The notes under the pieces are model-generated. The model saw only the letters and a program-made list of their open reading frames with translations, had not been told where the DNA came from and did no database searches. From assembly GCA_018873245.2 (NCBI GenBank), contig JAEMBT020000001.1, positions 9,272,220-9,336,219 of the forward strand: a stretch of DNA of 64,000 nucleotides, read 5' to 3'. Position 1 is the first letter of the stretch. Every line of letters starts with the position of its first letter. This document shows positions 1-11,137 of the stretch, one piece after another. The position numbers and the translations under genes were made by a program. The DNA comes from Archegozetes longisetosus. Lineage: Eukaryota > Arthropoda > Arachnida > Sarcoptiformes > Trhypochthoniidae.

Positions 1-209
1 GTACAAAAATATATCGAAACTTCAACAACATTTGAAAAAATATAAATCGTTTTTAAATAACAGCTCAAATACCGACTCAGTATTAGATGAAATAAGGTAA
101 AAGTGTGTTAAAAATAAATTTTATGTTTAAGAATCAATCAATTTCAGATCAGAATCAAGAACTTTTGAGGTAGAATCGAGATCCTCATCAAGAAATCAGT
201 CAATAGAAT

Positions 210-945
210 CATTCATTGATTCGATTAATTCCAAAAAGCAAGAAAGAATTAAATCAATTATTCACTCGTGCTATTTATGCTTCTAGAACCCCCTTTTCAT
301 TCGTAGAAATTAATTATAGGAAAGTATTTTTTCATTCTTTGAGATCCTCATTCCGAATGCCGTCACGTTATGATCTATCGAATGCTCTTTTAAATAACGA
401 ATACGATAATGTTAGTCATTTCTATGAGAGGTTCATTATTTTTTTGAGTAATCCAAAACTATGAATAGTTATACAACCTCTCAAATCAATATCTAAGGTC
501 ACGAAAAATTCTAAGAAATTAATTAAAGAATCTGAAAGTGTTTCACTTGCCGTTGACGGCTGGAAAAATGTGACATCTTATAGCATTGTTAATGTTATCG
601 CTTGCACTCCGACACCAATCCTTTATTCATCGATTGAAACTGGAGCTAATCGCAAAACAGCTACTTATTATTTCTCATCAATAAAAACCTATTATAATGA
701 AAATAGGTTCAAATAAAGTCACAGCTGTTCTAATTGATAATGAGAATACTATGAATGCTACACGTAATTTAATCAAAAATTCATTCCCTCAGATAATAAT
801 TCATGGATGCTCTGCACATATTTTGAGCTTATTGGCTAAAGATATAGCGAAATATAGCCCAATTTTGAAATCAATTGTTTGCAGAGTCAATTCCATCGTT
901 AGTGAAATACACGAACCAACACCGAAGTCTGGAAAATTCGAATAA
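210..945 (+). pseudogene. hAT transposase, catalytic region (broken)
   Basis: The first open segment ends at 464. The same protein resumes through VTKNSKKLIKESESVSLAVD and then, after a frame change near 700, continues as VLIDNENTMNATRN and an IIHGCSAH segment. This order (the Asp-Gly-Trp block, the Asp-Asn block, the Cys-x-x-His block) is that of hAT transposases of the DUF659 type. At least one stop and one frame change separate the segments. No start codon can be assigned because the gene enters from outside the window. Confidence 0.75.
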
Positions 946-1032
946 CTGATGGAAAAACATTCATCTCTGACAAGCAAAAAACCAACAGTATTGTGAACTT
1001 ACAGTTGTACAAGGTATCTCGTAAATTAATTA

Positions 1033-1096
1033 TCAATGAGAGGTTCATATAAAATAAATATATTTTGATTTCTAATTAATTCAATGAGAGGTTCGT
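1033..1096 (+). repeat. Two ectopic copies of the hAT terminal motif
   Basis: CAATGAGAGGTTCAT at 1033-1047 and CAATGAGAGGTTCG at 1082-1095 repeat, in the opposite orientation, the motif at the presumed right end (2840-2854). A weaker copy, TATGAGAGGTTCAT, lies at 422-435. They fall between recognisable transposase blocks, so they are probably remains of short internally deleted relatives of the same element rather than its true left end. Confidence 0.5.
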
Positions 1097-1375
1097 TAAA
1101 AGATTAAAACGGTGTCCCAAAAACATTCTGTGTCTATGATTTACTTTTTTCTTCAAAAAAGGTTTTTCTTAGAATCATAGAATTTCATGAAACACCTTAC
1201 GATGAATTTTTTTGGTGTAAGATTGATCTGGCAAATATGATATTCAAATTGATATCTGATTCTGTTGCATTAATAGAGAGGGATTCAGCTTCAATTGATG
1301 ATATTCCGAATATTTGGAAATCACTTCAGACTAATTTCTTGGAAATAATTACGGAATCATTCCTCTCAGAAGAAC

Positions 1376-2063
1376 GTCGACCATTTGACCTACCAACCGT
1401 TTTGTTGGGTTAGGTAGGTTAGGTTAGTTTAGCTTAGCGGTAATGGGTGCCTTTTGGGGCACCTACTTTTGATGATAGATCCTAGTAGTACTCGATGCGA
1501 GGAGTCTAATGATATATCACATGCCATGTTTTATCCATAAATTACGTGAAAATTTTGATTTTTTATATATTCTGACACCCACTCGACTACCTCAGGCACC
1601 CTCCTGACCACCCCAGATACCCACTCTCCATTCATCCTACTCTCAAAGTACCTATTGGCGACTCGTTTAACCTAACCACTACGAGCCCGATTTAACCTAA
1701 GCTGAAGATAGCGTCTGATCGCTAAACTCAAAACGCTTTGTATTCCTCGCTTTGCGACCTGACGCAATTTTCACTTAGGTTACGCACGTAGATAGTTAAT
1801 TATTCTATATAGAATCATCTTATATCGCATTTCGGAGGGAATACCTAGCGATAGAACTATTTTTGAGTTTTTAAAATATTTCATTTTCACATAATTTATG
1901 GATAGAATATGGGCATGTTATCTATCATTCGACTCACTACATCGAGTACTATTAGGATCGATCATCAAAAGTAGGTGCCCCCAATAGGCACCATCTACCA
2001 GTTTAGTTTAGCTGCTAAAATGATTGGTAGGTCATATTGCCAGTAGGTCAAATGGTCCGGATC
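1376..2063. mobile_element. MULE-type MITE inserted in the hAT element
   Basis: The nine-base CAGAAGAAC occurs at 1367-1375 and again at 2064-2072. Reading across the gap restores hAT-like coding sequence (SFLSEEQLIV), so the 688 bp between are an insertion. The ends form inverted repeats of about 190 bp: ACCATTTGACCTAC at 1380-1393 matches the reverse complement at 2043-2056, and the similarity continues inward to about 1558 and 1883. No coding region is seen. A 9-bp duplication with long terminal inverted repeats is typical of Mutator-like elements; the superfamily is inferred, not proved. Confidence 0.8.
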
Positions 2064-2399
2064 CAGAAGAACAATTGATAGTGAATCTGAAAATGTTAAG
2101 TAGCTTATTCTAATCTTATTTCAATTCAAGTGTATCAGAATTTTCTCCGAGAGAATGGCTTTAGATAGTCACCCATCCTTTTTCTTATCCAATTTGCTTC
2201 ATTCTAGTTATTATGGTAAAAAATTGTCTGATTAAGAACGTTATGCTGCTCATGAATATTTGGAATTTATTGTTCCCTTTTGGTGATATGGGATGATAGT
2301 AAAAATTGCATTGCTAAATCCTTACAGCAATTTTTAGAACGAACAGGTTTGATCTACTTTTGTGTTGCACTTGATCTCTCGAATTCTCACATTTTTTCA

Positions 2400-2700
2400 A
2401 GGATATTTTAAATCATCAATGCTTTGGTTCACCGAATTTAAAGACCCCATTTCTTGGTGGAGAGCACTCAAACGTTTCGAAAATCAGTCACTTGGCTACT
2501 ATTGCAATTAGGCTCTTATCTATCCCTCCATCAAATACATCTTTCGAACGTAGTTTCTCAAGACAAGGTCTTATCCACACTAAACTAAGAAATCGACTCA
2601 GGCATGGTAGGGTTAAAAAAATTAGTTTCTGTTCTGTATAATCTACATTTGATGAGTTGTAAAAATCCATAGAAAGATGTTCTTGATGAAGCATCGACTA
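2400..2700 (+). pseudogene. hAT transposase C-terminal dimerization domain (broken)
   Basis: Translation of about 2488-2630 gives HLATIAIRLLSIPPSNTSFE followed by RSFSRQGLIHTKLRNRL, the hallmark of the hAT C-terminal dimerization domain. It lies downstream of the MITE insertion, and the coding phase is not continuous with the earlier blocks. The open reading frame on the opposite strand here is a shadow. Confidence 0.8.
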
Positions 2701-3110
2701 GCAGAGAAGAGTTAGATAATTTTGGATGTATTTATCAGACTCAAAAGAATCTGATTATCAAATGGCATTAGATTTTGATGAATCATATTTAGATTAACAA
2801 AGTCAATAAACAAAACTCTGATTATTTTCGTCAATTAATATGAACCTCTCATTGGAATGTATTTTATTATATAAACATTTTAATTCATATAAATCTTTCG
2901 TTTAAACGCATTTCATTATATGAATCTATTTAACTTTTATAGAAATCCGGTTGAAATGAATCAAAAATTAAACATTTTTAATAATTTTTCATTTAATTGA
3001 AAAAAATTAGAAACTAATGTTTATTAATGTCTTATGTTATTATCATATCTATTAATAGCTGAATTACAAATATTATAGTGGAATATGAAAAAATTTGATT
3101 CCGTATGATA

Positions 3111-3807
3111 TCAAAATGATTGTTTGGTCGAAAATTTCGCTCCACATCTGTGTCTTTCATTATTATATACATAATATCTTTCTTGAGGTTTTTTAACTAA
3201 TATTTCACGAAGAATTGAGTCAAACTTCTCTTTCTTTATGTATCTCATAGTTAACATCTCTTGAATGAGGTATTGATAAGTTTTGAAGTCCTTCTGAAAT
3301 ATTTAAACAATAATAAATATATTAATAAATATTTAAAAGATTAAATATTTATTGAAAAAGAATTTAGAGCTGTCTTTAAAATTATTTTTCAACTACTAAC
3401 AAACTCGGTATCCATTTCTCCAGTTTCGTCTTCATCTGAATTTTCCTCTTCATCGGAAAATCTTCTAATAATTTTCAATATTTCGACTACAGCATTGGTG
3501 ACCTATTCAATAAAAATAGTTGAAAATAAGCACAAAAATGACAAAAATATTCGATTGTTATCAAGAAATGAGTCGTAAATACTTACATATTTAATATCCA
3601 AAGTCCATTTGGGTTCTTATCTGTGTGATATATTTTGGCCAAAGCCCTTCTCTGATTACTAATAATTTTTTCTAATGTTTTTCTGTATTCTGAAAGCTCA
3701 TAAGTTTGAATTTGCAATATTTTTAAATACTTTTTGTCTTTAGAACAAATATATTCTCTGAGGGACACATATTTTTGACAGTTAAATACATGTGAGTATT
3801 GCAACAA
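3111..3807 (-). CDS. Three-exon gene of unknown function (3' end)
   Basis: Exon-like blocks on the minus strand: about 3807-3587 (QKYVSLREYICSKDKKYLK through KIYHTDKNPNGLWILN, then GTAAGT), 3502-3401 (VTNAVVEILKIIRRF, then an acidic stretch DEEENSDEDETGEMD) and 3293-3111 (KDFKTYQYLIQEML to RHRCGAKFSTKQSF and a stop). Exons two and three join in phase with AG and GT at their borders (34 and 60 codons), which is unlikely by chance. The junction from exon one to two is one base out of phase as read, so one base may be missing at the donor, or the true donor lies elsewhere. The 5' end is not identified. I do not recognise the family. It is charged, mainly helical by appearance, with no signal peptide. 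Confidence 0.5.
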
Positions 3808-3849
3808 GCTTTAGAGGTTCGTACTAATATTATGTTAAGAAAATTTCCC

Positions 3850-3950
3850 TCTCGTAGAAATATTTCCAGAAATATTTCTAGAAAATTTCTAGAAATTTTC
3901 TCGTCAAAAGATAGTTCCTAGAAATTTTCCAACACTATTTGATTCGTATT
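3850..3950. repeat. Cluster of inverted TTCTAGAA motifs
   Basis: Alternating GAA and TTC triplets (TTCCAGAA, TTCTAGAA, TTCTAGAA, later TTCCTAGAA) occupy about 100 bp just upstream, in transcription sense, of the minus-strand unknown gene. The arrangement resembles a heat-shock element array, but spacing between some units is three or four bases rather than two. It may only be a local degenerate repeat. Confidence 0.3.
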
Positions 3951-4104
3951 GTGATTTCAAGAAACTTTCACAATGTTCGAAGAAACGATGAGGAAAGGAT
4001 TCTAATTTTTCAGCCTTTATTAAAAGACACATTTATCGAAATTGACTAATAGTTGTAAACATCTAAAGGCTGTAGGAACCTATCCTTAAACTCCATCAGT
4101 CCCA

Positions 4105-4545
4105 TCAAGTCTGTGGGGCGTCTTGATTGATGCTTACCAAAACCACTACACTTCGACTAGAGTAAGCGTTAATTTGAAGTTCTGAACTATTGAAAGCCAA
4201 TAGTCTCACATTCGGGCAGCTATTATTAAAAATTTCTTTTGCTGAATAGATGGTATCAAACTGATCCTTAATTGTCAGATTACTCAATTGCTCATCAATC
4301 TTTGAATATTTCCGAGACATTTGTTTCAAGTCTTGTGGACTAAAATTAGATGAATGCTCTTCTCTTAGAAGAAAGTCTTTTCTGATACAAATAGTAATCG
4401 CAGGCAATGATACCATGACTTCATATTGATATCTGACGAATGTATTTTTGTCATAATTAAAATAGATTTGACATATATTATGAATTTGAAATAAACAGCC
4501 AATCACAAAAATTATAGTGAATATGGTACGAATTATTTTATCCAT
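4105..4545 (-). pseudogene. DEG/ENaC-like channel, truncated N-terminal fragment
   Basis: This 146-residue reading frame starts MDKIIRTIFTIIFVIGCLFQ, a first membrane segment, followed by the DEG/ENaC-type block FNYDKNTFVRYQYEVMVSLP and AITIC. It shares the phrase NLTIKDQF and the layout of the three longer paralogues at 18.7, 26.1 and 36.3 kb, but is much more diverged. The similarity stops about 130 residues in, and no extracellular cysteine-rich region or second membrane segment follows toward 4000. It looks like a decayed, truncated member of the tandem family, separated from it by the large transposon at 4997-12248. A short secreted or membrane protein cannot be excluded. Confidence 0.65.
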
Positions 4546-4702
4546 CTTAATAAAGTAAATAAATTGTATTTTTATTTAAAAACTGCTTTTTAAAATTTGA
4601 AGAAGTTGAAACTCTAGTTGGAAAAGTTTTGAAAAAGAGTTCGTTCAAACATTTAACTTAACCTCAAGATAAAAATAAAGAATATAGTTATGTTTTAATT
4701 AT

Positions 4703-4963
4703 TTCATCATTTTTCATTTTCGTGCATTTCGCTCCCTTTCGGGAGACTAACACGGGCCCAACTCCTCTTCGGAAGACTCACTCGAGCCCCATTTACAGAG
4801 TGAGTTTTTCGAGGCGGTCGGGCGGGGCATGCATGTCGGGCCAAAGCCGGTTATAACCGAAGACATAGGGCCAGCATGTCGAAATCAAAAAAGTATAGTG
4901 ACCACGAGGTTCGAACCCGGGACCTCCGCCCCAAGGTTCGACCCGCTGACCACTACACCTCAG
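4703..4963 (-). mobile_element. tRNA-derived SINE, copy 1
   Basis: On the minus strand the sequence begins at 4963 with an A-box-like GTGTAGTGGTCAGC, and has a B-box GGTTCGAACC about 40 bases later, the internal RNA polymerase III promoter of a tRNA. A GC-rich body follows, ending in an AT-rich tail (GAAAATGAAAAATGATG). A second, colinear but diverged copy lies at 17229-17455. Two dispersed copies with a shared non-tRNA body make this a SINE rather than a tRNA gene. Confidence 0.8.
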
Positions 4964-4988
4964 TGATATCTTGTAATTATTTTCAAGA

Positions 4989-4996
4989 GAAAATAA
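4989..4996. repeat. Target site duplication, left (GAAAATAA)
   Basis: The octamer GAAAATAA directly abuts the left inverted repeat and recurs exactly at 12249-12256 next to the right one. Confidence 0.85.
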
Positions 4997-5520
4997 GGTA
5001 GGATTTTACCCTTACTAGGCCGGAAATTCGAGACGAATCTTATGTATTCTGATTCTCCGTGAAATTTCAATTGCGGAAATTGACATCTCTGGGGCCGGAA
5101 ACGACGATTATGAAGATTCGGAAATTCACCTTGCTAACTCAAAAAATCGGAATTTCGATGCAAATCTTATATATTCTTGTTCTCCGTGAAATTTCCAATA
5201 GGAATGTTTAAATCTCCAATGGCTTATCTGGTGATTTCTCGCACCGAAATTTAGCATGCTGATTTCAAAAATCGAAATTAAGTAAAAAATCTCTATATAT
5301 TCTAACTCTCCGTGAAATTTCGAATTAAAAAATTGATATCTCTTAGACTATAAACGTTAATTACAAAGATTTGGAAATTTAGCTTGCTAACTCAAAAACC
5401 GAAATTCAAATGCAATTTTAGTATATTATTCTTTCAAATTACCATTGGAAATGTTCACGTCTTCAATTGTTTATCTGACGATTTCTCCTACATAATATTG
5501 GGTTACTGATTTTGAAAACA
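4997..5520 (+). repeat. Left terminal inverted repeat of the Merlin-like element
   Basis: It matches the reverse complement of about 11735-12248 over its whole length. The phrase CTCCGTGAAATTTC recurs at about 5056, 5181 and 5307, with a degenerate fourth near 5435, giving a subrepeat period of about 125-130 bp. Similarity is highest at the outer end and decays inward. Confidence 0.85.
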
Positions 5521-6326
5521 ACACTATGTAAAAAATCATTGAACTAATGAATTTTGTTTAATTTAAAAGTTAGTGTTTAGAAATTTATCTTAATCTGCTC
5601 ATTATTTATTTAAATCTTTTTTCATTATATCTTAATAAGTATATTAACAGTTAATTTATTCTCTTGAACTAGATAGCTTTCAAAGTCAAACCACATTTAG
5701 CTTACTGGCTGTGAAAATTCAATCCTGAAAAGTTTAAGTTAGGATTATTATATAATCATGATATTATAAGACAATCAATGTGCGATAAAATATATTAATG
5801 GAGACTTAGTGTTTGACTATTTTAAATATTCATGATTCACGACTAAGTGAACCGTTTATTTATAATCTTATAGATTTAAATAATGTCTATTAGTATAGTT
5901 TAGAAAATTTGATTTGATTTGCTTTGTTATCAATTTCTTATAATTGTTTGTGATGTAGTTTCAAAATAAAATTATAGTATCCATAGTCTTATATTTTCAA
6001 AATTCAACTACTTTTGAATTTAAAGAGTATAAATAATTATTAAATTCAATGAATCATCAACCAATGATTTTAATTAAAATAAGTATTTTTCTTTTAAGTT
6101 AGTTCATAGAGACATTATATATTTGTGGGAAATATATACATTTAAAACTAAACAGCTTTTAATCTAAAATTAAATTTAATAAATTGATAAATTACAAACC
6201 GTAATATAAAATCCTGAAAATTATTAGAAATGATAAAATCTCATAGTAAAACTTGAAGCTATTAAAACAAGTTAAAAATATTAAATACTATTATAAACAT
6301 TGGATTAAAATATTTTGAATACTCAA

Positions 6327-8340
6327 TTATAAATCATCAACTTCTAAATTTTCAAGCTGATGGTGTTGGTAACTTTTCGAGGGATAATAAGAGTATGTAC
6401 TGACACATTTTCTAACTAATGCCACAAAATGGTTTGGACAATGTACGATTTTTATTGATCTATATGACTTGTAGTTACGGTGAACCTCAACGCTGTTTGC
6501 GCCACCAATCATACCATTTTTCATTAAAGCTTGAACAGAATTATAAAGCATTTCAATATAATTTGAAAATTTAAATATTAAATCAGTATTTATCAATAAA
6601 ATTTGGTTAGATCAAAAGTTATTTAATTTAAATGAGTGCTAATCGCAGTAATGTTAAGCATAATTTTGTTAACTATTAAGTATAAGCCTAAACTTACCAT
6701 TTAGAGTACAAGGATCAATATTTCGGTCTAGCGATCTGTAGTTGCGAGTATTTATGTCCCATTTTGTTAATTTATTCTCATATATTATAACTGGTCTCTT
6801 TAACGCGATTGCAGTTGACACAATATTGTTCCCATCAGCCCAAAAAGAACGTCGAATAATGAATAATGTCTCCATATGTTTCATTTACATCTTTAAGAAG
6901 AGCAAATGGAGTTCCAACACCGAGAACAAAGCATTCAAAACTTATATTTTTATTTTTATAAGTAGAATCAGCGGCGTGAATTCGACGGAAATTTTCTTCA
7001 TACTTTAAAATTATGTGAACTGATATTAGTCGAAGAACGAAATTTAAACACTCAGAGCCGATTAAGTATATAGATACTGCATTATAAAAAAATCTCCATT
7101 CCCGGTGGTCTCAACCGGTGCAGTCTTTCGACAATGGTTCGGGAAGTGAATTCTGCACAAAATGATCTAATTTTTTGCTTGTGTTCTGATAGAAGCTATC
7201 TCTTTCAATGTTTCTTAAAGACGATATTATTTCTGAAATATTTTTGACATATGAGAGAACATATTCTTTTAAGTCATTAATTTCAGAATAAGTGCCTGGA
7301 ATGAGGGTTGAAATTATAAAGTGCTAGCGAAAAAACTCACAATACCTGAATCAATTAATTCACGCAATATAGTGAGTGCTTCATCATTCAATGAGACCCA
7401 ATGAAGATTATCACTCGAGAGGGATGATCTTCTCATGTTGATTGCTCGCCTTTTATATGGGGGCGAAGCTGAGGATTTGGATCTTAAAGACTCGCTATTT
7501 GGTTCATTCAAATCTTCTTCATGACAGTCTTCATTATTAGTGAAGTCGGGATAATTAAGGCCTTGTTTCCTGGGACCTGGACAGACTAAGCTTATATGCC
7601 CTGAAAGAATAAAAATTAATATGTAAAATTATATGAATAAATCTATGACAAAGTTTAATACCAAGAAATATTTTAAAGGACTGTCCAAAGTTCTTATTTT
7701 TGAAATACTTTTCGCGGTATAAACATTCAGCCATGAAACGGTCAATAGCTCTTGGTTTATAGCTTTTTACCCATCCGCCGAGGGTTCTATTGATTTAGAA
7801 TCAAGGAAATAAATATAAAAATTTTGCATTATTTTTATGATAAACCTCCAAAATCTTTCAATAGTATTGGTATAAACCATTCTATCGGTTGGACAAACGA
7901 AATGGTATTTATGTATTACGACGCGATGTTCACGAAATCCATACTTCTCTCAATTACGATATGCACGCCATTCATCACTGATTATAATGCTCTCAGGGTG
8001 AATGAATTTCTTCATTAAAGGGATTAAAGTAGATCTTTTCCTATCAGCGACTCTAAGAATATAATTTAGACTTACAATGGAGTATATTGGAGACTATTTT
8101 CTTTTCAAACTTATTTTTCAAATTATGCATCAATTTAGATTAAAGAGTATTACGAAATTTCAAGAAATATTGAAAGTTATTTTCTCAATCTTCAACTTAA
8201 TATATAGTTTGAGATAATATACAGTAAAATAAAAATGTTATGTTTAAAAGTATCATACTGTAAATTAGAACTATACAACTTTTACCTGCAAATGAAAGTT
8301 TCTTTCGTTTCACGACAACGTACTCCAAATACCCAAGTGT
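6327..8340 (-). pseudogene. Merlin/IS1595-type transposase fused to OTU protease (broken)
   Basis: Minus-strand exons by GT-AG and phase: to 8286 (TWVFGVRCRETKETFIC), 8052-7846 (VADRKRSTLIPLMKKF, SDEWRAY, YTNTIERFW), 7786-7662 (LGGWVKSYKPRAIDRF), 7600-7346 (linker), 7296-6698 and 6529-6327. WVFG, V-x-DR, SDEWxAY and TNTIExFW are the IS1595/ISXO2 transposase signature used by Merlin transposons; the Asp of SDEW and the Glu of TIE are present. The last two exons carry FYNAVSIYLIGSE, then WADGNNIVSTAIALKRPVIIY and finally PNHFVALV, the order of an OTU cysteine protease. The expected catalytic Cys before FYNAVS reads as Phe here. There are in-frame stops after AYRN, after KDCTG and before the ADGN block. 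The N-terminal DNA-binding part and first catalytic Asp are not found. Confidence 0.75.
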
Positions 8341-8934
8341 TGAGATTTCAAAATTGAATTCAAACACTAAACTTCTTTTGAAATTAATTATTGAATATTT
8401 AATACAATCAAGAAGTCAAAACGTTTGAGAATTGTTTTATATGGGCCATTATTGCGAAGTATACAAGTTAAACTAAACGTCGTTAGACCATACAGCATAT
8501 CATTTATAGGTATTTTATTGAAAATATCAAATTTCTATTTTGATAAATCATTTAAGAATAGTAGACTAATTAACTTCATAAACTATTACCCATTGAGCTG
8601 AGCTGATTCCCAACACTAGCATTAAGCATAAGCTATATGTTGAACATCTAACTTAGCATATTCTACTGTTGGCATGAAGTTCAGCAGATTTTATGCAAAT
8701 TTAAAAAGTTAGAACGTATTAGTTTAGTTTTTAAAATGATCTCTTTTGGCACTCTGTAGCTCATGGGCCCAGATAAACAAAAAGTTCACCCTTCGGTAAA
8801 TGTATATCATTTGAAAAATTCTATAGAATCTCTAAGCATTTTCCAAAATAATTGAAACTTCGTGAATCGAAAATTGGTTTTACTTTTATTTTACTAAATC
8901 ATTCGATGTTTAAAATATTTATATAAGTTAAATA

Positions 8935-9040
8935 AAGGCTGGAGATTACAGCCTCCGACTTAAGGGTCGAGCTGGAGTCCGGAGAAGGAGTCAAAAAGTT
9001 CGGGACTCCAGCGTAAAGCTGGAGAGTTGGCATCCCTTAT
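8935..9040. repeat. Short GC-rich CTGGAG/CTCCGG repeat patch
   Basis: A patch richer in G and C than its surroundings, with repeated GCTGGAG, GTCCGGAG and ACTCCAGC motifs in both orientations. A similar CTCCGG-rich patch occurs at 23900-24000. Source unknown. Confidence 0.4.
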
Positions 9041-9203
9041 TATTTGTATGAACCTAAAAATACAAGTCTGGCAAAACTGATTTATTTTAAAGTTTTAATT
9101 CATAGTTTTGTGTATTTTAGTTCGAGTAACTGTTTTTCATTTTCTAATAAATTATATTTTTGGCGAGCCCTTAGGTTTAAAATAATTAACAGAGTGCTCT
9201 CTG

Positions 9204-9418
9204 TAGTCACTAAAGACTCCAGAATAGGGAACATCCTATTTTTTGTCGATGTCATCAAATCATCGGGAAGAGGCCTCAGGATGTCAAACGAGTCCATAAT
9301 TTTTGAAATACACATTTTCGACAATTATGGACGCATTGGGCTTTCTGATGTCTATTCCCGATGATTTCATGACATCGACAAAAATAGGATTACCCTATTC
9401 TAAAGTCTTTAGTAATCA
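9204..9418. mobile_element. Foldback element (about 215 bp palindrome)
   Basis: AGTCACTAAAGACT near the left border pairs with AGTCTTTAGTAATCA at the right. TATTTTTTGTCGATGTCAT pairs with ATGACATCGACAAAAATA, and TCATCGGGAA with TTCCCGATGA. The arms nearly meet near 9312, so the whole unit folds into one long hairpin. It sits inside the Merlin-like element. The open frames crossing it on both strands are a by-product of the palindrome. Confidence 0.75.
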
Positions 9419-10584
9419 CGTTAAAACTTATCTAAGCAATGCCTGAACTATAAGTTAAATGCCTCAAATGTTTGACAAATCGCACACTTTGTTTAGTCTA
9501 TTATACAGCGATACAAATACTATTTATTTCATAAAAAATTGAAATCAAGATATCTTTTTTCTTACTTTAGTTTTTATAAGTTGAGAAATAAGCAATGGAA
9601 TATGATATGATTCTGAAGAATCTTCAACAAATTTGATAGCAATAGATTTACCGTAAGATGAATGGCTTATAAGGAAAATAGCATTGAAAAAGTATAAACT
9701 GACGTTTATTGTCCATAAATTATCAAAATCACATGCACTAATAACTACACGAATGATCCGATTAAACAGAAACTATTCAAATTTTTAAAAGATAGATGAA
9801 TTTCAACTTTTAAAAATGCACCAAAATATTAGTCCTTTCATTCAACGTATAAAGTAAACGCCTTATTCACTTCAAAAGCAAAACATCAAATGAAAGAAAT
9901 GAACTAAATGACTTTTTACTTTGATCGTGTGATAGGATATATTGAAATTTTTAATAAATATACGATAGACAGCAGCAATAAACAATTTAGTTAATATTGT
10001 TATTAAATCAGTTATTTAAGCAATATAGTGCTATCTATCATATTTAATTAGAGCTTCATAATTTCTGACTATATGAATGAAAATAACAGAAATATTCAAC
10101 ATAATTTTCAACCTTGAATAAATTACGGTACAATTTGTGAATCCTCGCAGAGTGCAAATTCACTTTTAAAGACATACATTTATAATAATGATATTCATAT
10201 TTATCACATGCTATGATCATTACATGTGAAATACACATTACAAGTTTGTTTGATTAGTATTATTTCTTTTTGAGATTCATTATTGGTCCTAAATAGAAAT
10301 ATTTAGAAGTTTTAACAAATGAGTTATTTATTTTTTAGACTCGTAGAATAAGAAGCCAATAATAAAAAGTAATTTCATCGATTATGAAGTTATAATCAAT
10401 ACGTGTAAATCCGAAACTTTTTGATTACATATTAAAGTTATATTTGCTTTTCTGAGATCAAGCTATGAAAAACAGACTTAAGTTGAACAGTCTTAAATTG
10501 TAGCTCAAATTAATTATAATATCAGTTATTATTGTTCATATTCAAAATTTAAACTATATAAAAAGAGAAGATTTTTGTTCAAGT

Positions 10585-11137
10585 CATAGTACCTACAGAC
10601 CATAATTCTAAATGACTAAGCTGACATACAGAATCGAACTAAACTATAATGTAGTTAACAAAGATATACAGAATAGAAGTGAACTATATAGAACTAAACT
10701 GAAATCTACAGAATTGAAATAAGTTCTAATATATTTAGTAAAACACAAAAAATTGACATGAATTATTCGGAATTGACCTTAACTATACAGAATCTAACTG
10801 AACTGTACAGAATTTGATCGCTCATAATTTATCAATTTAATATCTTTTTTCTGTTTATTTTTTATTTAATTCATTTATTATAATAATTATTACATTTAAA
10901 TAAAATTTATTATGACTAAACTGAATATGTTAGTTTTTAACTTGGTACTTCAACCCACATTCAGCTCAATCTAGTATAGTTCAATTGATTATGTGTCTTA
11001 GCTAAATTCATTAGATCATAGCTTAATTTTGTAGAGCCTTGTTAGATTCTGTGTGTTCCAGCTAGATATATCAGAGTTCAGTTCGGTTCTGTATAAGTCA
11101 GTTTAATCCTTTAGAACTATGGCCTGTAGGTACTATG
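10585..11137. mobile_element. Foldback MITE with internal ACAGAAT subrepeats
   Basis: CATAGTACCTACAG at 10585-10598 is the inverse of CTGTAGGTACTATG at 11124-11137, and similarity between the arms continues inward for about 200 bp. The arms contain repeated phrases of the type TATACAGAATNNAACTGAAC. Just outside the right end is a short tandem series of GGTACTTTGACT-like units (about 11140-11200). No coding capacity. It is nested in the Merlin-like element. Confidence 0.7.

Larger units (their letters stand above)
1..2854 (+). mobile_element. hAT DNA transposon, 3' part, degenerate
   Basis: A broken hAT transposase runs along the plus strand. Seen: a conserved N-proximal block around 210-460, LAVDGWKNV near 560, IDNENTMNATRN near 735, a GCSAHILSLLAKD segment near 810-850, a middle block (NMIFKLISDSVALIERD) near 1235-1290, and the hAT C-terminal dimerization motif (SNTSFERSFSR...LRNRL) near 2535-2605. 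The BED-finger N-terminus is not in the window. Several in-frame stops and frame changes show it is inactive. The right end is probably 2840-2854, whose reverse complement begins CAATGAGAGGTTCAT and fits the hAT YARNG terminal consensus. A MULE-type MITE interrupts it at 1376-2063. Confidence 0.85.

Noticed and set aside
4890-4963. A functional tRNA gene
   Set aside because: A and B boxes are present, but the region continues into a body shared with the copy at 17229 and lacks a clean acceptor stem, so it is a SINE head.
9044-9364. 106-codon plus frame and 74-codon minus frame
   Set aside because: Both lie over the 9204-9418 palindrome and arise from its symmetry.
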